NCBI RefSeq assembly: GCF_003201285.1
Contig: NZ_QICS01000014.1
Location: 38,323-102,322, forward strand
DNA: 64,000 nucleotides
Source: Lachnotalea glycerini
GTDB taxonomy: Bacteria > Bacillota > Clostridia > Lachnospirales > Lachnospiraceae
Direction: 5' to 3'
Shown here piece by piece: positions 7,819-17,772 of this stretch. How positions within the stretch are numbered: the first letter of the stretch is position 1; every line of letters begins with the position of its first letter. Made by a program: the position numbers and the translations under genes. The notes beneath the pieces are model-generated. The model searched no databases. It was given only the letters and a program-made list of their open reading frames with translations, and was not told the origin of the DNA.

Positions 7819-10461
7819 ATGGAAAGAAATATTGAAAAAACCTATGATCCGCAAGGGATTGAAAACAAATTATATGAAAAATGGATGAATAAAAAATATT
7901 TTCATGCAAAGATGGATCGAAGTAGAAAGCCTTTTACCATCGTAATGCCGCCACCAAATATTACAGGTAAGCTTCATATGGGGCATGCATTAGATAATGC
8001 GATGCAGGATATACTAATTCGATATAAGAGAATGCAAGGCTTTAATGCACTTTGGATTCCGGGAACAGACCATGCTGCAATTTCTACAGAAGTAAAGGTT
8101 ACGAACCAGTTGAAGGAGGAAGGAATTGATAAGAAAGAATTGGGTCGGGAAGGCTTTCTGAAAAGAACTTGGGAATGGAAAGAAGAATATGGCGGAACCA
8201 TTACATCTCAGCTTAAGAGGATAGGTTCCTCCTGTGATTGGGACAGAGAACGCTTTACTATGGATGAGGGTTGCTCTAAGGCAGTGGAAGAGGTATTTAT
8301 TAAGTTATATGAAAAAGGTTATATTTATCAGGGAGCTAGAATCATTAACTGGTGTCCGGTATGTAAGACTACGATTTCAGATGCAGAGGTTGAGCATGAG
8401 GAGCAGGCAGGACATTTTTGGCATATTAAATACCCAATCGTTGGAAGTGATGATTTTGTTATTGTAGCAACCACAAGACCTGAAACAATGCTTGGAGACA
8501 GTGCACTTGCTGTAAATCCAAAGGACGAAAGATATTCAGATTTAATTGGGAAGAACGTTATTTTGCCTTTATTAAATAAAGAAATTCCTGTAATTGCTGA
8601 TGAATATGTAGATATGGAATTTGGTACAGGAGTTGTAAAAATTACTCCAGCACATGATCCAAACGATTTTGAAGTAGGGAAAAGACATAATTTACCACAG
8701 ATAAACATATTAAATGATGATGCTACGATAAATGAAAATGGTGGCAAATATGCAGGTATGGATCGCTATGAGGCAAGAAAGCTTATGGTGAGTGAGTTAA
8801 AGGAACAAGGGCTTTTAGAAAAGATTGAGGAGCACTCCCATAATGTTGGAACACATGACAGATGTAAAACAACAGTAGAACCACTAATCAAACAGCAATG
8901 GTTTGTGAAAATGGAGGAGCTTGCAAAGCCTGCTATTAATGCTTTAAAAACAGGAGAATTAAAATTTGTGCCGGAACGTTTTGATAAGATTTACTTAAAC
9001 TGGCTTGAGAATATCAGAGACTGGTGTATATCAAGGCAGATTTGGTGGGGGCACAGAATTCCGGCCTACTATTGCCAAAACTGTAAGGAAGTAATAGTTG
9101 GAAGAGAAATTCCTAAGATTTGTCCAAAATGTGGATGTAACCATTTCGAACAGGATGAGGATACCTTAGATACTTGGTTTAGTTCAGCATTGTGGCCATT
9201 TTCTACTCTGGGCTGGCCAGAAAAAACAAAGGAGCTTGATTATTTCTATCCTACCGATGTTTTGGTAACAGGCTATGATATCATTTTCTTCTGGGTAATT
9301 CGAATGGTATTTTCAGGCTTTGAGCATACGGCTCAATCACCATTTCATACGGTATTAATTCACGGCTTAATCAGAGATTCTCAAGGTCGAAAGATGAGTA
9401 AATCGTTAGGAAACGGTATTGATCCGTTGGAAGTAATAGATAAATACGGTGCAGACGCCTTAAGATTTACATTGGTAACTGGAAATGCACCGGGTAATGA
9501 TATGCGTTTTTACTGGGAAAGAGTTGAAGCCAGCAGAAACTTTGCCAATAAGGTTTGGAATGCTTCCAGATTTATTATGATGAATATAAGCAGTACAAAG
9601 GCAGAGGAAGTAGACTTAAATACTTTGACCGGTGCGGATAAGTGGATTTTATCTAAAGTGAATAAGCTTGCCGCAGAGGTAACAGCCAATATGGATAAAT
9701 ATGAGCTTGGTATTGCAGTTCAAAAACTTTATGATTTTATATGGGAAGAATTTTGCGATTGGTATATTGAAATGGTGAAGCCAAGGTTATATAATGATGA
9801 GGATAGGACAAAAAAAGCAGCTCTTTGGACGCTTAGAACAGTACTGATTCAATCTTTGAAGCTTTTACATCCATTTATGCCATTTATTACAGAAGAAATA
9901 TTTGTAACAATACAAGAAGAGGAAGAATCGATTATGATTTCTTCTTGGCCGGAATATAATGAAGTATGGAATTTTGAAACAGAGGAAAATGAAGTTGAGT
10001 TGATTAAAGCGGCAGTAAGGGGAATACGAAATGTCCGCTCAGAGATGAATGTACCTCCAAGCAAGAAAGCCAAGGTTTTCGTAGTGTCAGAAAGTGAAAT
10101 AATACGTTCAACATTTGAAAATGGCAAGGTGTTTTTTGCTTCCTTAGGCTATGCAAGTGAGGTTTTAGTGCAAAGCAATAAAACAGGAATAAGTGAGGAT
10201 GCAGTTTCAACCGTCATACCTGATGCCGTTATCTATATGCCATTTGCGGAACTGATTGATATCGAAAAGGAAATAGAACGATTGAAAAAGGAAGAAAACC
10301 ATTTAAAGAAGGAGCTGGAAAGAGTAAATGGAATGCTTGGCAATGAGAGATTTGTAAGTAAGGCTCCTGAAGAAAAAATTATTGAAGAAAAAGAAAAATT
10401 AGTAAAATACACTCAGATGATGGAACAGGTTAAGATTCGTTTGGAGCAGCTGGAAAAATAG
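7819..10461 (+). CDS. valS: Valyl-tRNA synthetase
   Basis: Product of 880 residues, normal length for bacterial ValRS. It charges tRNA-Val with valine and edits misactivated threonine. The class I signature motifs are HMGH (53-56) and KMSKS (525-529). The editing CP1 domain contains [11 protein letters not shown] four-cysteine zinc ribbon (YCQNC...CPKCG) precedes the TWFSSALWP block. The last 65 residues form the tRNA-binding coiled coil typical of ValRS. The start ATG has AAAGGAATT upstream. Expression is controlled by the T-box leader directly upstream. Confidence 0.98.
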   Translation: MERNIEKTYDPQGIENKLYEKWMNKKYFHAKMDRSRKPFTIVMPPPNITGKLHMGHALDNAMQDILIRYKRMQGFNALWIPGTDHAAISTEVKVTNQLKEEGIDKKELGREGFLKRTWEWKEEYGGTITSQLKRIGSSCDWDRERFTMDEGCSKAVEEVFIKLYEKGYIYQGARIINWCPVCKTTISDAEVEHEEQAGHFWHIKYPIVGSDDFVIVATTRPETMLGDSALAVNPKDERYSDLIGKNVILPLLNKEIPVIADEYVDMEFGTGVVKITPAHDPNDFEVGKRHNLPQINILNDDATINENGGKYAGMDRYEARKLMVSELKEQGLLEKIEEHSHNVGTHDRCKTTVEPLIKQQWFVKMEELAKPAINALKTGELKFVPERFDKIYLNWLENIRDWCISRQIWWGHRIPAYYCQNCKEVIVGREIPKICPKCGCNHFEQDEDTLDTWFSSALWPFSTLGWPEKTKELDYFYPTDVLVTGYDIIFFWVIRMVFSGFEHTAQSPFHTVLIHGLIRDSQGRKMSKSLGNGIDPLEVIDKYGADALRFTLVTGNAPGNDMRFYWERVEASRNFANKVWNASRFIMMNISSTKAEEVDLNTLTGADKWILSKVNKLAAEVTANMDKYELGIAVQKLYDFIWEEFCDWYIEMVKPRLYNDEDRTKKAALWTLRTVLIQSLKLLHPFMPFITEEIFVTIQEEEESIMISSWPEYNEVWNFETEENEVELIKAAVRGIRNVRSEMNVPPSKKAKVFVVSESEIIRSTFENGKVFFASLGYASEVLVQSNKTGISEDAVSTVIPDAVIYMPFAELIDIEKEIERLKKEENHLKKELERVNGMLGNERFVSKAPEEKIIEEKEKLVKYTQMMEQVKIRLEQLEK

Positions 10462-10500
10462 TTATCAAACGAAAGTGCTGTGTTTTTGTGTAAATAAATA

Positions 10501-10542
10501 GGGGGCATGAAATAGACAATATTCTGTTTTGTGCCTCTTTTT
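10501..10542 (+). terminator. Rho-independent terminator of valS
   Basis: A stem of about 15 bp with G-U pairs (10502-10516 with 10523-10537) is followed by a T-run to 10542. It lies across the first codons of a longer reading frame for the next gene, which supports the later start at 10577. Confidence 0.8.
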
Positions 10543-10576
10543 AAGAAAGAGGTATTTACTAATTCGAGGTAAAAAA

Positions 10577-12589
10577 GTGAACAGAATTAAAGAAATTATT
10601 AAAAAAAATGTATATTTTATGAAGGCTTTTAATTTATTAAAAAAATTTACACTGGTTGCATATGGCCTTTTTTCAATTGGAGTTTATTTCTTGATTGAAA
10701 CCTTTTCAAGGCATTCATTTTTGGAAGCTTTTTTGTTTATGACCAAAAGTCCGCTTATATTCTTTTATAATGCTTTTATGATTTTTACTACATTTACAAT
10801 TGCATACCTATTTAAAAGGCGTCTTTTTGCGACAACAGTAATTGCAACAATATGGCTTTCAATGGGAATAGCAAACGGCGTTATACTATCTCTTCGTGTA
10901 ACGCCATTTACGGGTACCGATTTGACCATGGCCGCAAATGCTCTATCCCTAATTAATGCCTATCTTTCAGTGGAACAAATGATTTTAATTTTGGTTATTG
11001 CAGTTATTGTATTGCTGTTCATAGCCTATGCATGGTTCAAGCTGCCAAAGCATGCGACGAAAATTAATTATAAAAAAAGTATTGGGATAATCGTAGCAAG
11101 TGCAGCCTTGTTAGTTGTATTTACCAAGGTGAATGTGACAACAAGAATTTTAGCAACCTATTTCGGAAATATAGCATTTGCTTATGAAGATTATGGTTTT
11201 CCCTATTGTTTTTCTATGAGTGTGTTTGCTACAGGAATTGACTGTCCTAATGAATATTCCGATGAGCTGATGCAAGAAATCAAAAAATCATATTCAAATG
11301 ATAATGACACTGATACAAACCAAAATACGAGTGATAATCCAAATATAATATTTTTACAGCTTGAATCTTTTTGTGATCCTGAACTCATAAAATATTTAAA
11401 ATTTTCAGAAGATCCGATTCCTAATTTCAGAAAGCTTCAGGAGGAATACTCCTCAGGCTTTTTAACGGTGCCATCAGTTGGAGCAGGAACGGCAAATACA
11501 GAATTTGAAATTATGACTGGTATGAGTCTTAGATATTTTGGACCTGGCGAATATCCATATAAGACGGTCTTAAAGTCTACACCTTGCGAAAGTGCTGCGT
11601 ATAGCCTGAAGTCATTAGGCTACAAAACACATGCAATTCACAACAATGAGGCTAGCTTCTATGACAGAAAAACAGTATTTGCTAACTTGGGATACGATAC
11701 CTTTACCTCAGAGGAATATATGAATATAAAAGATTATACCCCAATGGGCTGGGCGAAAGATGATTGTTTGATTGAGCAGATTACAGATGCCTTGGATTCA
11801 ACCGAGGAAAAGGATTATATTTATACCATTTCTGTACAAGGACACGGTGGATATCCAGATGAACCGGTTTTATCAAATCCTCAAATTGAAGTTTATGGAT
11901 GTCGAAGTGAGGAAGAAAAAAATTCCTTTACTTATTATATTAATCAAATACATGAGATGGATGAATTTGTAAAGGATTTGGTGGAGGAGCTGTCTTCTAG
12001 AGAGGAACCAACTGTTTTGGTTATGTATGGAGATCATCTTCCAACGTTGGGATTAGAAGCATCCCAACTTGTCAATCATTCTCTGTTTCAGACAGAATAT
12101 GTAATATGGGATAATATGGGACTGGATGTTGTTGATAAGGGAATTACTGCGTATCAGTTGTCTGCATCTGTTTTTGACCGTGTTGGAATACATGAAGGAA
12201 CTTTAATAAAGTTTCACCAAAATAGAATTGGAACTTCTAATTATCTGGCTGATTTGGATGCACTTCAGTATGATATGCTTTATGGTGAAAAGTATATTTA
12301 TGGGGGTGAGCTGCCAGTTGCACCTGTTGACCTTAAAATGGGAGTGAAGCAAATACTAATTACGAATGTATCATGTTTAAATAATAGTGTTTATATAACA
12401 GGTCAGAATTTTACAAAAGCAAGTAAGGTTTATATTAATGATGAAGAACAGGATACAACAATGATAGACAGTAATACATTAAGAGTCGATGATTTTAATT
12501 TAGTGATGGGAGATGTTATAAAAGTCCGTCAGATTAACAGTACATACGGCAGCCTTAGTACATCAAATATCTACATTTCTGAAAAATAA
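10577..12589 (+). CDS. LtaS-like membrane sulfatase (glycerol-phosphate transferase family)
   Basis: Product of 670 residues. GTG 10577 is preferred because CGAGGT lies 6 bases upstream and the region before it is the valS terminator. Five membrane helices (about 30-195) are followed by an extracellular sulfatase domain. Expected active-site elements are present: NIIFLQLESF (metal-binding Glu), the nucleophile Thr near residue 305 in GAGTANTEFE, and MYGDHLP with the metal-binding Asp-His. The family includes lipoteichoic acid synthase and related phosphoglycerol transferases that use phosphatidylglycerol. The last 80 residues (VYITGQNF...) look like an IPT/TIG beta-sandwich, which is not part of classical LtaS. 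Whether the product is lipoteichoic acid or a glycerol-phosphate decoration of another glycan cannot be told. Confidence 0.85.
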   Translation: MNRIKEIIKKNVYFMKAFNLLKKFTLVAYGLFSIGVYFLIETFSRHSFLEAFLFMTKSPLIFFYNAFMIFTTFTIAYLFKRRLFATTVIATIWLSMGIANGVILSLRVTPFTGTDLTMAANALSLINAYLSVEQMILILVIAVIVLLFIAYAWFKLPKHATKINYKKSIGIIVASAALLVVFTKVNVTTRILATYFGNIAFAYEDYGFPYCFSMSVFATGIDCPNEYSDELMQEIKKSYSNDNDTDTNQNTSDNPNIIFLQLESFCDPELIKYLKFSEDPIPNFRKLQEEYSSGFLTVPSVGAGTANTEFEIMTGMSLRYFGPGEYPYKTVLKSTPCESAAYSLKSLGYKTHAIHNNEASFYDRKTVFANLGYDTFTSEEYMNIKDYTPMGWAKDDCLIEQITDALDSTEEKDYIYTISVQGHGGYPDEPVLSNPQIEVYGCRSEEEKNSFTYYINQIHEMDEFVKDLVEELSSREEPTVLVMYGDHLPTLGLEASQLVNHSLFQTEYVIWDNMGLDVVDKGITAYQLSASVFDRVGIHEGTLIKFHQNRIGTSNYLADLDALQYDMLYGEKYIYGGELPVAPVDLKMGVKQILITNVSCLNNSVYITGQNFTKASKVYINDEEQDTTMIDSNTLRVDDFNLVMGDVIKVRQINSTYGSLSTSNIYISEK

Positions 12590-12620
12590 TAAAAAATTTA
12601 TATTTTTTTATTGAAATTGG

Positions 12621-12648
12621 TTGAAAAAAAAGACAAAAATGGTATAAT
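12621..12648 (+). promoter_or_regulatory. Sigma-A promoter of the FapA-like gene
   Basis: TTGAAA (12621-12626), 16-base spacer, TATAAT (12643-12648), 46 bases before the start codon. Confidence 0.7.
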
Positions 12649-12694
12649 GTCGGTAAATGGTAAAATGTGCAAAATAATGAGAGGGAGTGGTTAA

Positions 12695-14107
12695 ATGACT
12701 GATAAGACTTCGGAGAAGACATATGTTAGAATCAGTAAAGATGAGTTGGAAGCTTATTTATATTTAACATGTCCTGAAGATGGTCATAATTATTCAATAA
12801 CCGAGCTCCTTAATTTACTGGAAGAAAATAAGATTACATATGGAATATTTCATAGAAGGCTTGAAGAAATAGTAAAAAAAAGAATTTATGATAGAGAAAT
12901 TCTAATTGCAAAAGGGAATAAGCAAGTAGATGGAGTAGAAGGGCGTTATAGCTTTAATTTTAATACCAATCCTTCAGGAAAACCAGCAATAAGAGAAGAT
13001 GGGTCAGTTGATTATTGGAGTGTATTTGCTGTTCAAACAGTGGCAGAAGGGGACATAATAGCAGTATATACTCCACCTACTTTAGGAATTCAGGGAAAAA
13101 CAGTAACAGGTAAAGTGCTTGAACCAAAAAGGGGAAAAGATTTACTTCCACTTAAAGGAAAAGGATTTTTTTGTGCGGAAGACAGGATTACTTATATTTC
13201 TGCTATGGATGGGAAAGTAGAATTTCAGAATAATAGAATCATGATTACGAATTTGCTTGAAATTAGTAGCGATTTGGATTTTAACAATGGTAGAATAGAT
13301 TTTAGAGGAGATGTAGTCATACATGGTGATGTTGAGTGCGGGAGTTATATTAAGTCAGGGGGAAGCGTTACCATTGATGGAAGCGTTGAAGCTACTAGTA
13401 TAGAAGCAAAAAAGGATGTTATCTTAAGAAAAGGGATGCAAGGCGGAGGAAAGGCCATTCTAAAGGCAGGAGGCAACATATTCGCAAAGTTTATCGAAGG
13501 TAGTAAAGTTGATGCAAAGGGCAGTATCCAAGCGGATGTTTTGATGAATTGTGTGGTATCTGCCGGTGAAAGTATAACGATTTCCGGTAAGAAGGCTACT
13601 ATTATTGGTGGTACAGTAAAGGCAGTTGCAAGTATTGAAGCTCCGATCGTTGGCAATGTTGCTGAAATTACTACTGTTTTGGCTGTAGGAGTTGACGAAG
13701 CTGTGAAAGAGAGGATCTCTAAACTTAAGACTGCAATACAAATAATTGATAGTAAATTAAATAATATGAACATAGAATTTATAGCGCTTGATAGTAAGAA
13801 AAATGAAGGACCACAGTTTGCCCGGGAAAGAGTAAAGCAAAAGACAATGGAACTGTTAAGAATAAAGATAAAATACATTTCTGACAGAGAAGAATTTAGA
13901 AACGAGTTAGCCGAGCTAGAGGAAAAGAATCAAAAGGCTAAAGGCGCTATTATCGAAATTAATAAGTACATATATCCAGGTGTTACAATTAAAGTTAATT
14001 CAGCCAGAATGCATATTCAGGAAAAGCAGTATGCTATGAGATATCGTTATGAGGGCGGAGAAGTGGCGATGTATGATATTTATGATAAGTTGAATTCGGA
14101 AATATGA
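12695..14107 (+). CDS. FapA family protein (DUF342)
   Basis: Product of 470 residues; ATG preceded by GAGAGGGAG. The N-terminal 100 residues are the variable FapA domain. Residues about 100-330 form a run of beta-helix repeats rich in Gly (DVVIHGDVECGSYIKSGGSV and similar). The C-terminal 130 residues are helical and probably coiled-coil. This is the DUF342/FapA layout. In Vibrio a FapA protein regulates a PTS component, but the role of the clostridial proteins, which often have a related membrane or sigma-linked context, is not settled. The gene is monocistronic, with its own promoter and terminator. Confidence 0.88.
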   Translation: MTDKTSEKTYVRISKDELEAYLYLTCPEDGHNYSITELLNLLEENKITYGIFHRRLEEIVKKRIYDREILIAKGNKQVDGVEGRYSFNFNTNPSGKPAIREDGSVDYWSVFAVQTVAEGDIIAVYTPPTLGIQGKTVTGKVLEPKRGKDLLPLKGKGFFCAEDRITYISAMDGKVEFQNNRIMITNLLEISSDLDFNNGRIDFRGDVVIHGDVECGSYIKSGGSVTIDGSVEATSIEAKKDVILRKGMQGGGKAILKAGGNIFAKFIEGSKVDAKGSIQADVLMNCVVSAGESITISGKKATIIGGTVKAVASIEAPIVGNVAEITTVLAVGVDEAVKERISKLKTAIQIIDSKLNNMNIEFIALDSKKNEGPQFARERVKQKTMELLRIKIKYISDREEFRNELAELEEKNQKAKGAIIEINKYIYPGVTIKVNSARMHIQEKQYAMRYRYEGGEVAMYDIYDKLNSEI

Positions 14108-14132
14108 GAAAGCAGCAATGCTTTCTTTTTTT
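14107..14132 (+). terminator. Rho-independent terminator of the FapA-like gene
   Basis: AGAAAGCA/TGCTTTCT stem with a GCAA loop and a run of seven or more T residues. Confidence 0.92.
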
Positions 14133-14216
14133 GTATCATAGGAAAGACCTTTGGTAACGTAAAAAAGTATTGATTCCTGAAATAAAAACACGGTGCGTAC
14201 GAAAGTAAAAAGAAGA
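14133..14216 (+). repeat. Structured dispersed repeat, copy C (degenerate, module 1 only)
   Basis: TATCATAGGAAAGACC, GGTAACGT and TTGATTCCTGAAATAAAAAC match module 1 of the repeat family, followed by a decayed start of module 2 (GTGCGTACGAAAG). It begins at the last T of the preceding terminator, in the direction of transcription. Confidence 0.75.
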
Positions 14217-14306
14217 TTTGACAGGAAAGTTTAAGCATATCTAATACTTTTTTAAATATTATATATTAAAAAAACGAAATTTGCTAATAAATGCGACATA
14301 ATTATC

Positions 14307-14334
14307 TTGCATATTGTGAACAGTATATTATAAT
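14307..14334 (+). promoter_or_regulatory. Probable promoter of folC
   Basis: TTGCAT (14307-14312), 16-base spacer, TATAAT (14329-14334), 65 bases before the start codon. The stretch 14217-14306 shows nothing else recognisable. Confidence 0.55.
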
Positions 14335-14398
14335 GATAAATAGACTTATACTATAATAGAGTATCAAGCTATAAAATTATTGTTACGGAGTGAAACGA

Positions 14399-15721
14399 TT
14401 GAATTACGAAGAGGCAGTAGAGTACATACTTAATATACCAAAGTTTACTAAAAAAAATCCAATGGATAATATTAAAACATTAATGAAAAAATTAGGTAAT
14501 CCCGAAGAGAGTATGAAAGTGATACATGTAGCAGGAACAAATGGAAAAGGTTCTGTTTGCGCTTTTTTGGCAAGTATATTAAGACAAGCAGGTAAGACCA
14601 ATGCAATGTTTACTTCGCCGCATCTGATTGAAATAAATGAGAGATTCGAAATCAATGGAAAAAAAGTGACCAATGAAGTGTTTACCGAAACCTTTCATAT
14701 AGTTATAAATGGTGTAAATCAAATGATAGAAGAGGGATACTCTCACCCTACATTTTTTGAATTTTTATTTGCAATGGCAATGGTTATTTTTAAAAGAGCA
14801 AAAGTAGAATATGCTATCTTAGAAACAGGTATGGGAGGCAGATTGGATGCTACCAATGTAATAGATAAGCCAGTAATGACTATTATTACAACAATCGCTT
14901 TGGATCATATGCAGATATTGGGAGATACAATAGAAGAGATTGCAAAAGAAAAGGCAGGTATCATTAAGTCTAATGTAGTTGTTGTGTTTGATGGGACAAA
15001 TGAAGCTGCCAGCCGAGTCATTGAGGAAATTGCCAGTAAAAAAAGATGCAAATATTATAAATTAGTTCATTTTATCGACCAAAATGTAAATGAGAATGAG
15101 TTTTGTTACAAAATGAAAGAATTTAGTGATAAAAATATTGATTTTTTACTTAAATATGGGTATTATGGTTGTATTAGAGTTTTGATTGGTATGATTGGGG
15201 ATTACCAGATGAAAAATGCTTCACTGGCAATCAGGGCAATACAACTTCTGGATGAAGGTATTGAGAATGAAACAATCTTAAAAGGCATAAAACAGACGAA
15301 GTGGCCGGGCAGAATGGAACAACTTTTGCCAAATGTTTATCTGGATGGAGCACATAATGAAAATGGGATACAGGAATTCATAAATACAGTGAGGCACTTT
15401 AAAAAGGTAGGAAAGGTTTTATTATTTTCAGCATTAGTTGAAAAAGATTATGAACGAATGATAGAAAAGCTATGTAAAGAGTTGCAGTTTGATTTTATCA
15501 TAGTAACATTACTGAATAATAAAAGGGCTATACCAGTAAAATATTTACAGTTAGAATTTGAAAAGCACACAAAATGCAAGGTATTTGCGATAAAAGATAT
15601 AGAAGAGGCTTTTAACAAGTTGCTAGAGCTAAAGAGTCAGAATAAAATAGCATTTTGCGCTGGCTCACTATATTTAGTAGGAGAAATTAAAGAGATTGTA
15701 AGGAGAATGAATTATGATTAA
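14399..15721 (+). CDS. folC: Folylpolyglutamate synthase / dihydrofolate synthase
   Basis: Product of 440 residues. TTG 14399 is chosen because GGAG (14387-14390) lies 8 bases upstream and the protein then begins NYEEAVEYI, the family's usual N-terminus. The alternative GTG at 14390 overlaps the ribosome binding site. It adds glutamate to dihydropteroate and/or folates using ATP. Visible motifs are the P-loop HVAGTNGKGS, the FTSPHL loop, and ETGMGGRLDATN, with the C-terminal ligase domain containing YLDGAHNENG. It starts a small operon with the 49-residue protein that overlaps its end. Confidence 0.96.
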   Translation: MNYEEAVEYILNIPKFTKKNPMDNIKTLMKKLGNPEESMKVIHVAGTNGKGSVCAFLASILRQAGKTNAMFTSPHLIEINERFEINGKKVTNEVFTETFHIVINGVNQMIEEGYSHPTFFEFLFAMAMVIFKRAKVEYAILETGMGGRLDATNVIDKPVMTIITTIALDHMQILGDTIEEIAKEKAGIIKSNVVVVFDGTNEAASRVIEEIASKKRCKYYKLVHFIDQNVNENEFCYKMKEFSDKNIDFLLKYGYYGCIRVLIGMIGDYQMKNASLAIRAIQLLDEGIENETILKGIKQTKWPGRMEQLLPNVYLDGAHNENGIQEFINTVRHFKKVGKVLLFSALVEKDYERMIEKLCKELQFDFIIVTLLNNKRAIPVKYLQLEFEKHTKCKVFAIKDIEEAFNKLLELKSQNKIAFCAGSLYLVGEIKEIVRRMNYD

Positions 15722-15863
15722 CTTTGAAGAAGAATTAAAAAAATTTCATCCAAGCTTGGAAGTAGAAGACGCTGAGGATGCAATATATAACCACGATTTA
15801 ACCGATATGACAGATATTCTGAAAATTATGTTAGAGGAAGTAAAAGATAGTAACAGACAGTAA
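15714..15863 (+). CDS. Small acidic protein translationally coupled to folC
   Basis: Product of 49 residues beginning MINFEEELKKFHPSLEVEDA. Its ATG overlaps the last 8 bases of folC, and an AGGAG ribosome binding site (15701-15705) lies 8 bases upstream inside folC. The composition is strongly acidic, with predicted amphipathic helices and no membrane segment or cysteine. I do not recognise the family. The overlap and good ribosome binding site argue that it is a real gene. A role linked to folate or to the following TPR gene is only a guess. Confidence 0.7.
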   Translation: MINFEEELKKFHPSLEVEDAEDAIYNHDLTDMTDILKIMLEEVKDSNRQ

Positions 15864-15904
15864 CAGATAGATGTATGTGAATAACAAGGTTAGGTGGAGA
15901 AAAA

Positions 15905-17275
15905 ATGAAATGTTTTAAATGTGGCTGTGAGCTGTCAGATAAAGATTTTTGTACAAGCTGCGGTGAAGATGTAAGGGTATTTAAAAAAATTATTAAAATT
16001 TCAAATATGCATTATAATGATGGTTTGGCAAAGGCGGATGTACGAGATTTATCAGGTGCTGTAATTAGTCTTCGTCAAAGCTTAAAGTTGAATAAAAACA
16101 ATACTCAGGCAAGAAATCTATTAGGGCTTGTATATTATGAAATGGGTGAAGTAGTTGGTGCTTTAAGTGAATGGGTAATCAGTAAGAATTTAGAGAGCAG
16201 TAAAAATATTGCAGGTGATTATATAAGAGCCATTCAATCGAATCCAAACCGTTTAGAGACAATTAATCAGACAATTAAGAAATATAATCAGGCTTTGTTA
16301 TATTGCAAGCAGGAAAGTGAAGATTTGGCTATCATACAACTTAAAAAGGTGCTGTCGCTAAATCCTAATTTAGTTGCAGGACATCAGTTGATAGCACTAT
16401 TATATATGAAACATGATGAATATGAGAAAGCTGGCAGGGAATTAAAGAAAGCGCTTAAAATTGATACTACCAATACAACAACGTTACGTTATATGCGTGA
16501 GATTGAGCTTATGGTAGAAAAACCTGTTGTCAATAATGCACAAAAAGCTAAGCAAAGAGAAGAAAGAATAAGCTATACTAGCGGTAATGAGACAATTATA
16601 CAACCGACTGTGTATAAAGAGAATAATGGTATATCAACTGTGATTAATGTAATCATTGGTCTTGCAATTGGCGCGGCGCTAACTGCATTTTTAATATTAC
16701 CGGCTAAAATTCAGTCCATGCAAAGTGAAGCACAGCAGTCTGTTATTGATTATAGTAATCAGATATCTGCAAAAACTGCAACCATCACTGATTTGCAAGC
16801 ACAGTTAGATACCGCTAATTCGCAACTAGATGAAAAGTCGAAAGAATTGGAGCAATATGTGGGAGATACAGGTGTGGTGGAAGTTTATCAAAAGTTGCTG
16901 ATAGCACAGAAAGCTTACAATGATAATGATAAGTTAACGGCTTACGATGCATTATCAGGGATTGATTCTTCTGCCTTAAAGGATGAAAGTTTGAGTATAT
17001 ATGAATCACTATACAGTAATGTTTCAACCACAGCGGCTACGACTTTTTATGATGCTGGTAAGAAAGCTTATCAATCAGGTGATTATGATACAGCAATTGA
17101 AAATCTGCTTAAAGTAGTTCAAATGGACGAGACAAATGGTAATGCTTTATATATTTTAGCAAGATCTTATCAAAAGAATGGAGATCAGGAAACAGCAAAT
17201 CAGTATTTTGAACAGGTAATTGAGAAATTTCCAAATACGGAAATGGCAGCAAATGCTAAGATTAATAAACATTAG
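15905..17275 (+). CDS. Zinc-ribbon and TPR-repeat membrane protein
   Basis: Product of 456 residues; ATG preceded by AGGTGGAG. The N-terminus is a short zinc ribbon (CFKCGCEL...CTSCG). TPR-like helical repeats span about 30-205. One membrane helix (about 243-265, NVIIGLAIGAALTAFLIL) is followed by a coiled coil (about 270-320). A C-terminal set of TPRs (about 380-450, FYDAGKKAYQSGDYDTAIENL) resembles YfgM/YbgF-type repeats. The two TPR blocks thus lie on opposite sides of the membrane. This is a recurrent clostridial architecture without a defined function. A scaffold role is inferred. The gene lies between folC and the sporulation cluster, with a terminator after it. Confidence 0.8.
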   Translation: MKCFKCGCELSDKDFCTSCGEDVRVFKKIIKISNMHYNDGLAKADVRDLSGAVISLRQSLKLNKNNTQARNLLGLVYYEMGEVVGALSEWVISKNLESSKNIAGDYIRAIQSNPNRLETINQTIKKYNQALLYCKQESEDLAIIQLKKVLSLNPNLVAGHQLIALLYMKHDEYEKAGRELKKALKIDTTNTTTLRYMREIELMVEKPVVNNAQKAKQREERISYTSGNETIIQPTVYKENNGISTVINVIIGLAIGAALTAFLILPAKIQSMQSEAQQSVIDYSNQISAKTATITDLQAQLDTANSQLDEKSKELEQYVGDTGVVEVYQKLLIAQKAYNDNDKLTAYDALSGIDSSALKDESLSIYESLYSNVSTTAATTFYDAGKKAYQSGDYDTAIENLLKVVQMDETNGNALYILARSYQKNGDQETANQYFEQVIEKFPNTEMAANAKINKH

Positions 17276-17321
17276 TAATTTACAACCGATAAATGAAATA
17301 TTGTAAAACTACTCAGGTAGT

Positions 17322-17361
17322 AAAAGATATTCTTAACATTAGTTTAGGAATATCTTTTTTT
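17322..17361 (+). terminator. Rho-independent terminator of the TPR gene
   Basis: AAAAGATATTC pairs with GAATATCTTTT across a 15-base loop, followed by further T residues. It separates the TPR gene from spoIIAA. Confidence 0.8.
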
Positions 17362-17424
17362 ACATATAAGTTACCTATCTTAACGTAAATCTTTATTCAC
17401 ATATAAAATAAGGGGGCTAAGAAA

Positions 17425-17760
17425 ATGGATCAAAATTTCATTGTAAAAGGAACGTGCATGTTTGTAAAATTACCAGAGGATTTAGACTGTAAAAATGCTG
17501 CAAAAATCAGAAATGAATCGGACAAAATAATGGAAAATGAAAATATTAAAAATATTATATTTGATTTTAAAAATACTAACTTTATGGATAGTACAGGAAT
17601 CGGGGTTATAATGGGCAGATATAAAAATATAAAATTAGTGGGTGGGAATGTGTCGGCAGTAAATGTAAATTCCACGATAGAGAAGATGTTAACACTTTCA
17701 GGTATACATAAGCTGATTAGCATAAATGAAGTATCTGGATTAAAAATGCCAGTTAAATAG
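17425..17760 (+). CDS. spoIIAA: Anti-sigma F factor antagonist
   Basis: Product of 111 residues, a STAS-domain protein. It frees sigma-F by binding the anti-sigma factor SpoIIAB when unphosphorylated. The phosphorylation site Ser is in the motif MDSTGIGV (Ser near residue 54). The start follows AAGGGGGC. It is the first gene of the canonical spoIIAA-spoIIAB-sigF operon. I could not identify the expected sigma-H promoter with confidence. Confidence 0.97.
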   Translation: MDQNFIVKGTCMFVKLPEDLDCKNAAKIRNESDKIMENENIKNIIFDFKNTNFMDSTGIGVIMGRYKNIKLVGGNVSAVNVNSTIEKMLTLSGIHKLISINEVSGLKMPVK

Positions 17761-17772
17761 GGGGACAACATA

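Noticed and set aside
7399..7909. Minus-strand frames in the valS leader
   Set aside because: They lie across a T-box riboswitch and its promoter, which explain the sequence; no coding signal.
13345..13878. Long antisense frame (177 codons) in the FapA-like gene
   Set aside because: Opposite strand of a well-supported gene; composition follows from that gene's codon bias.
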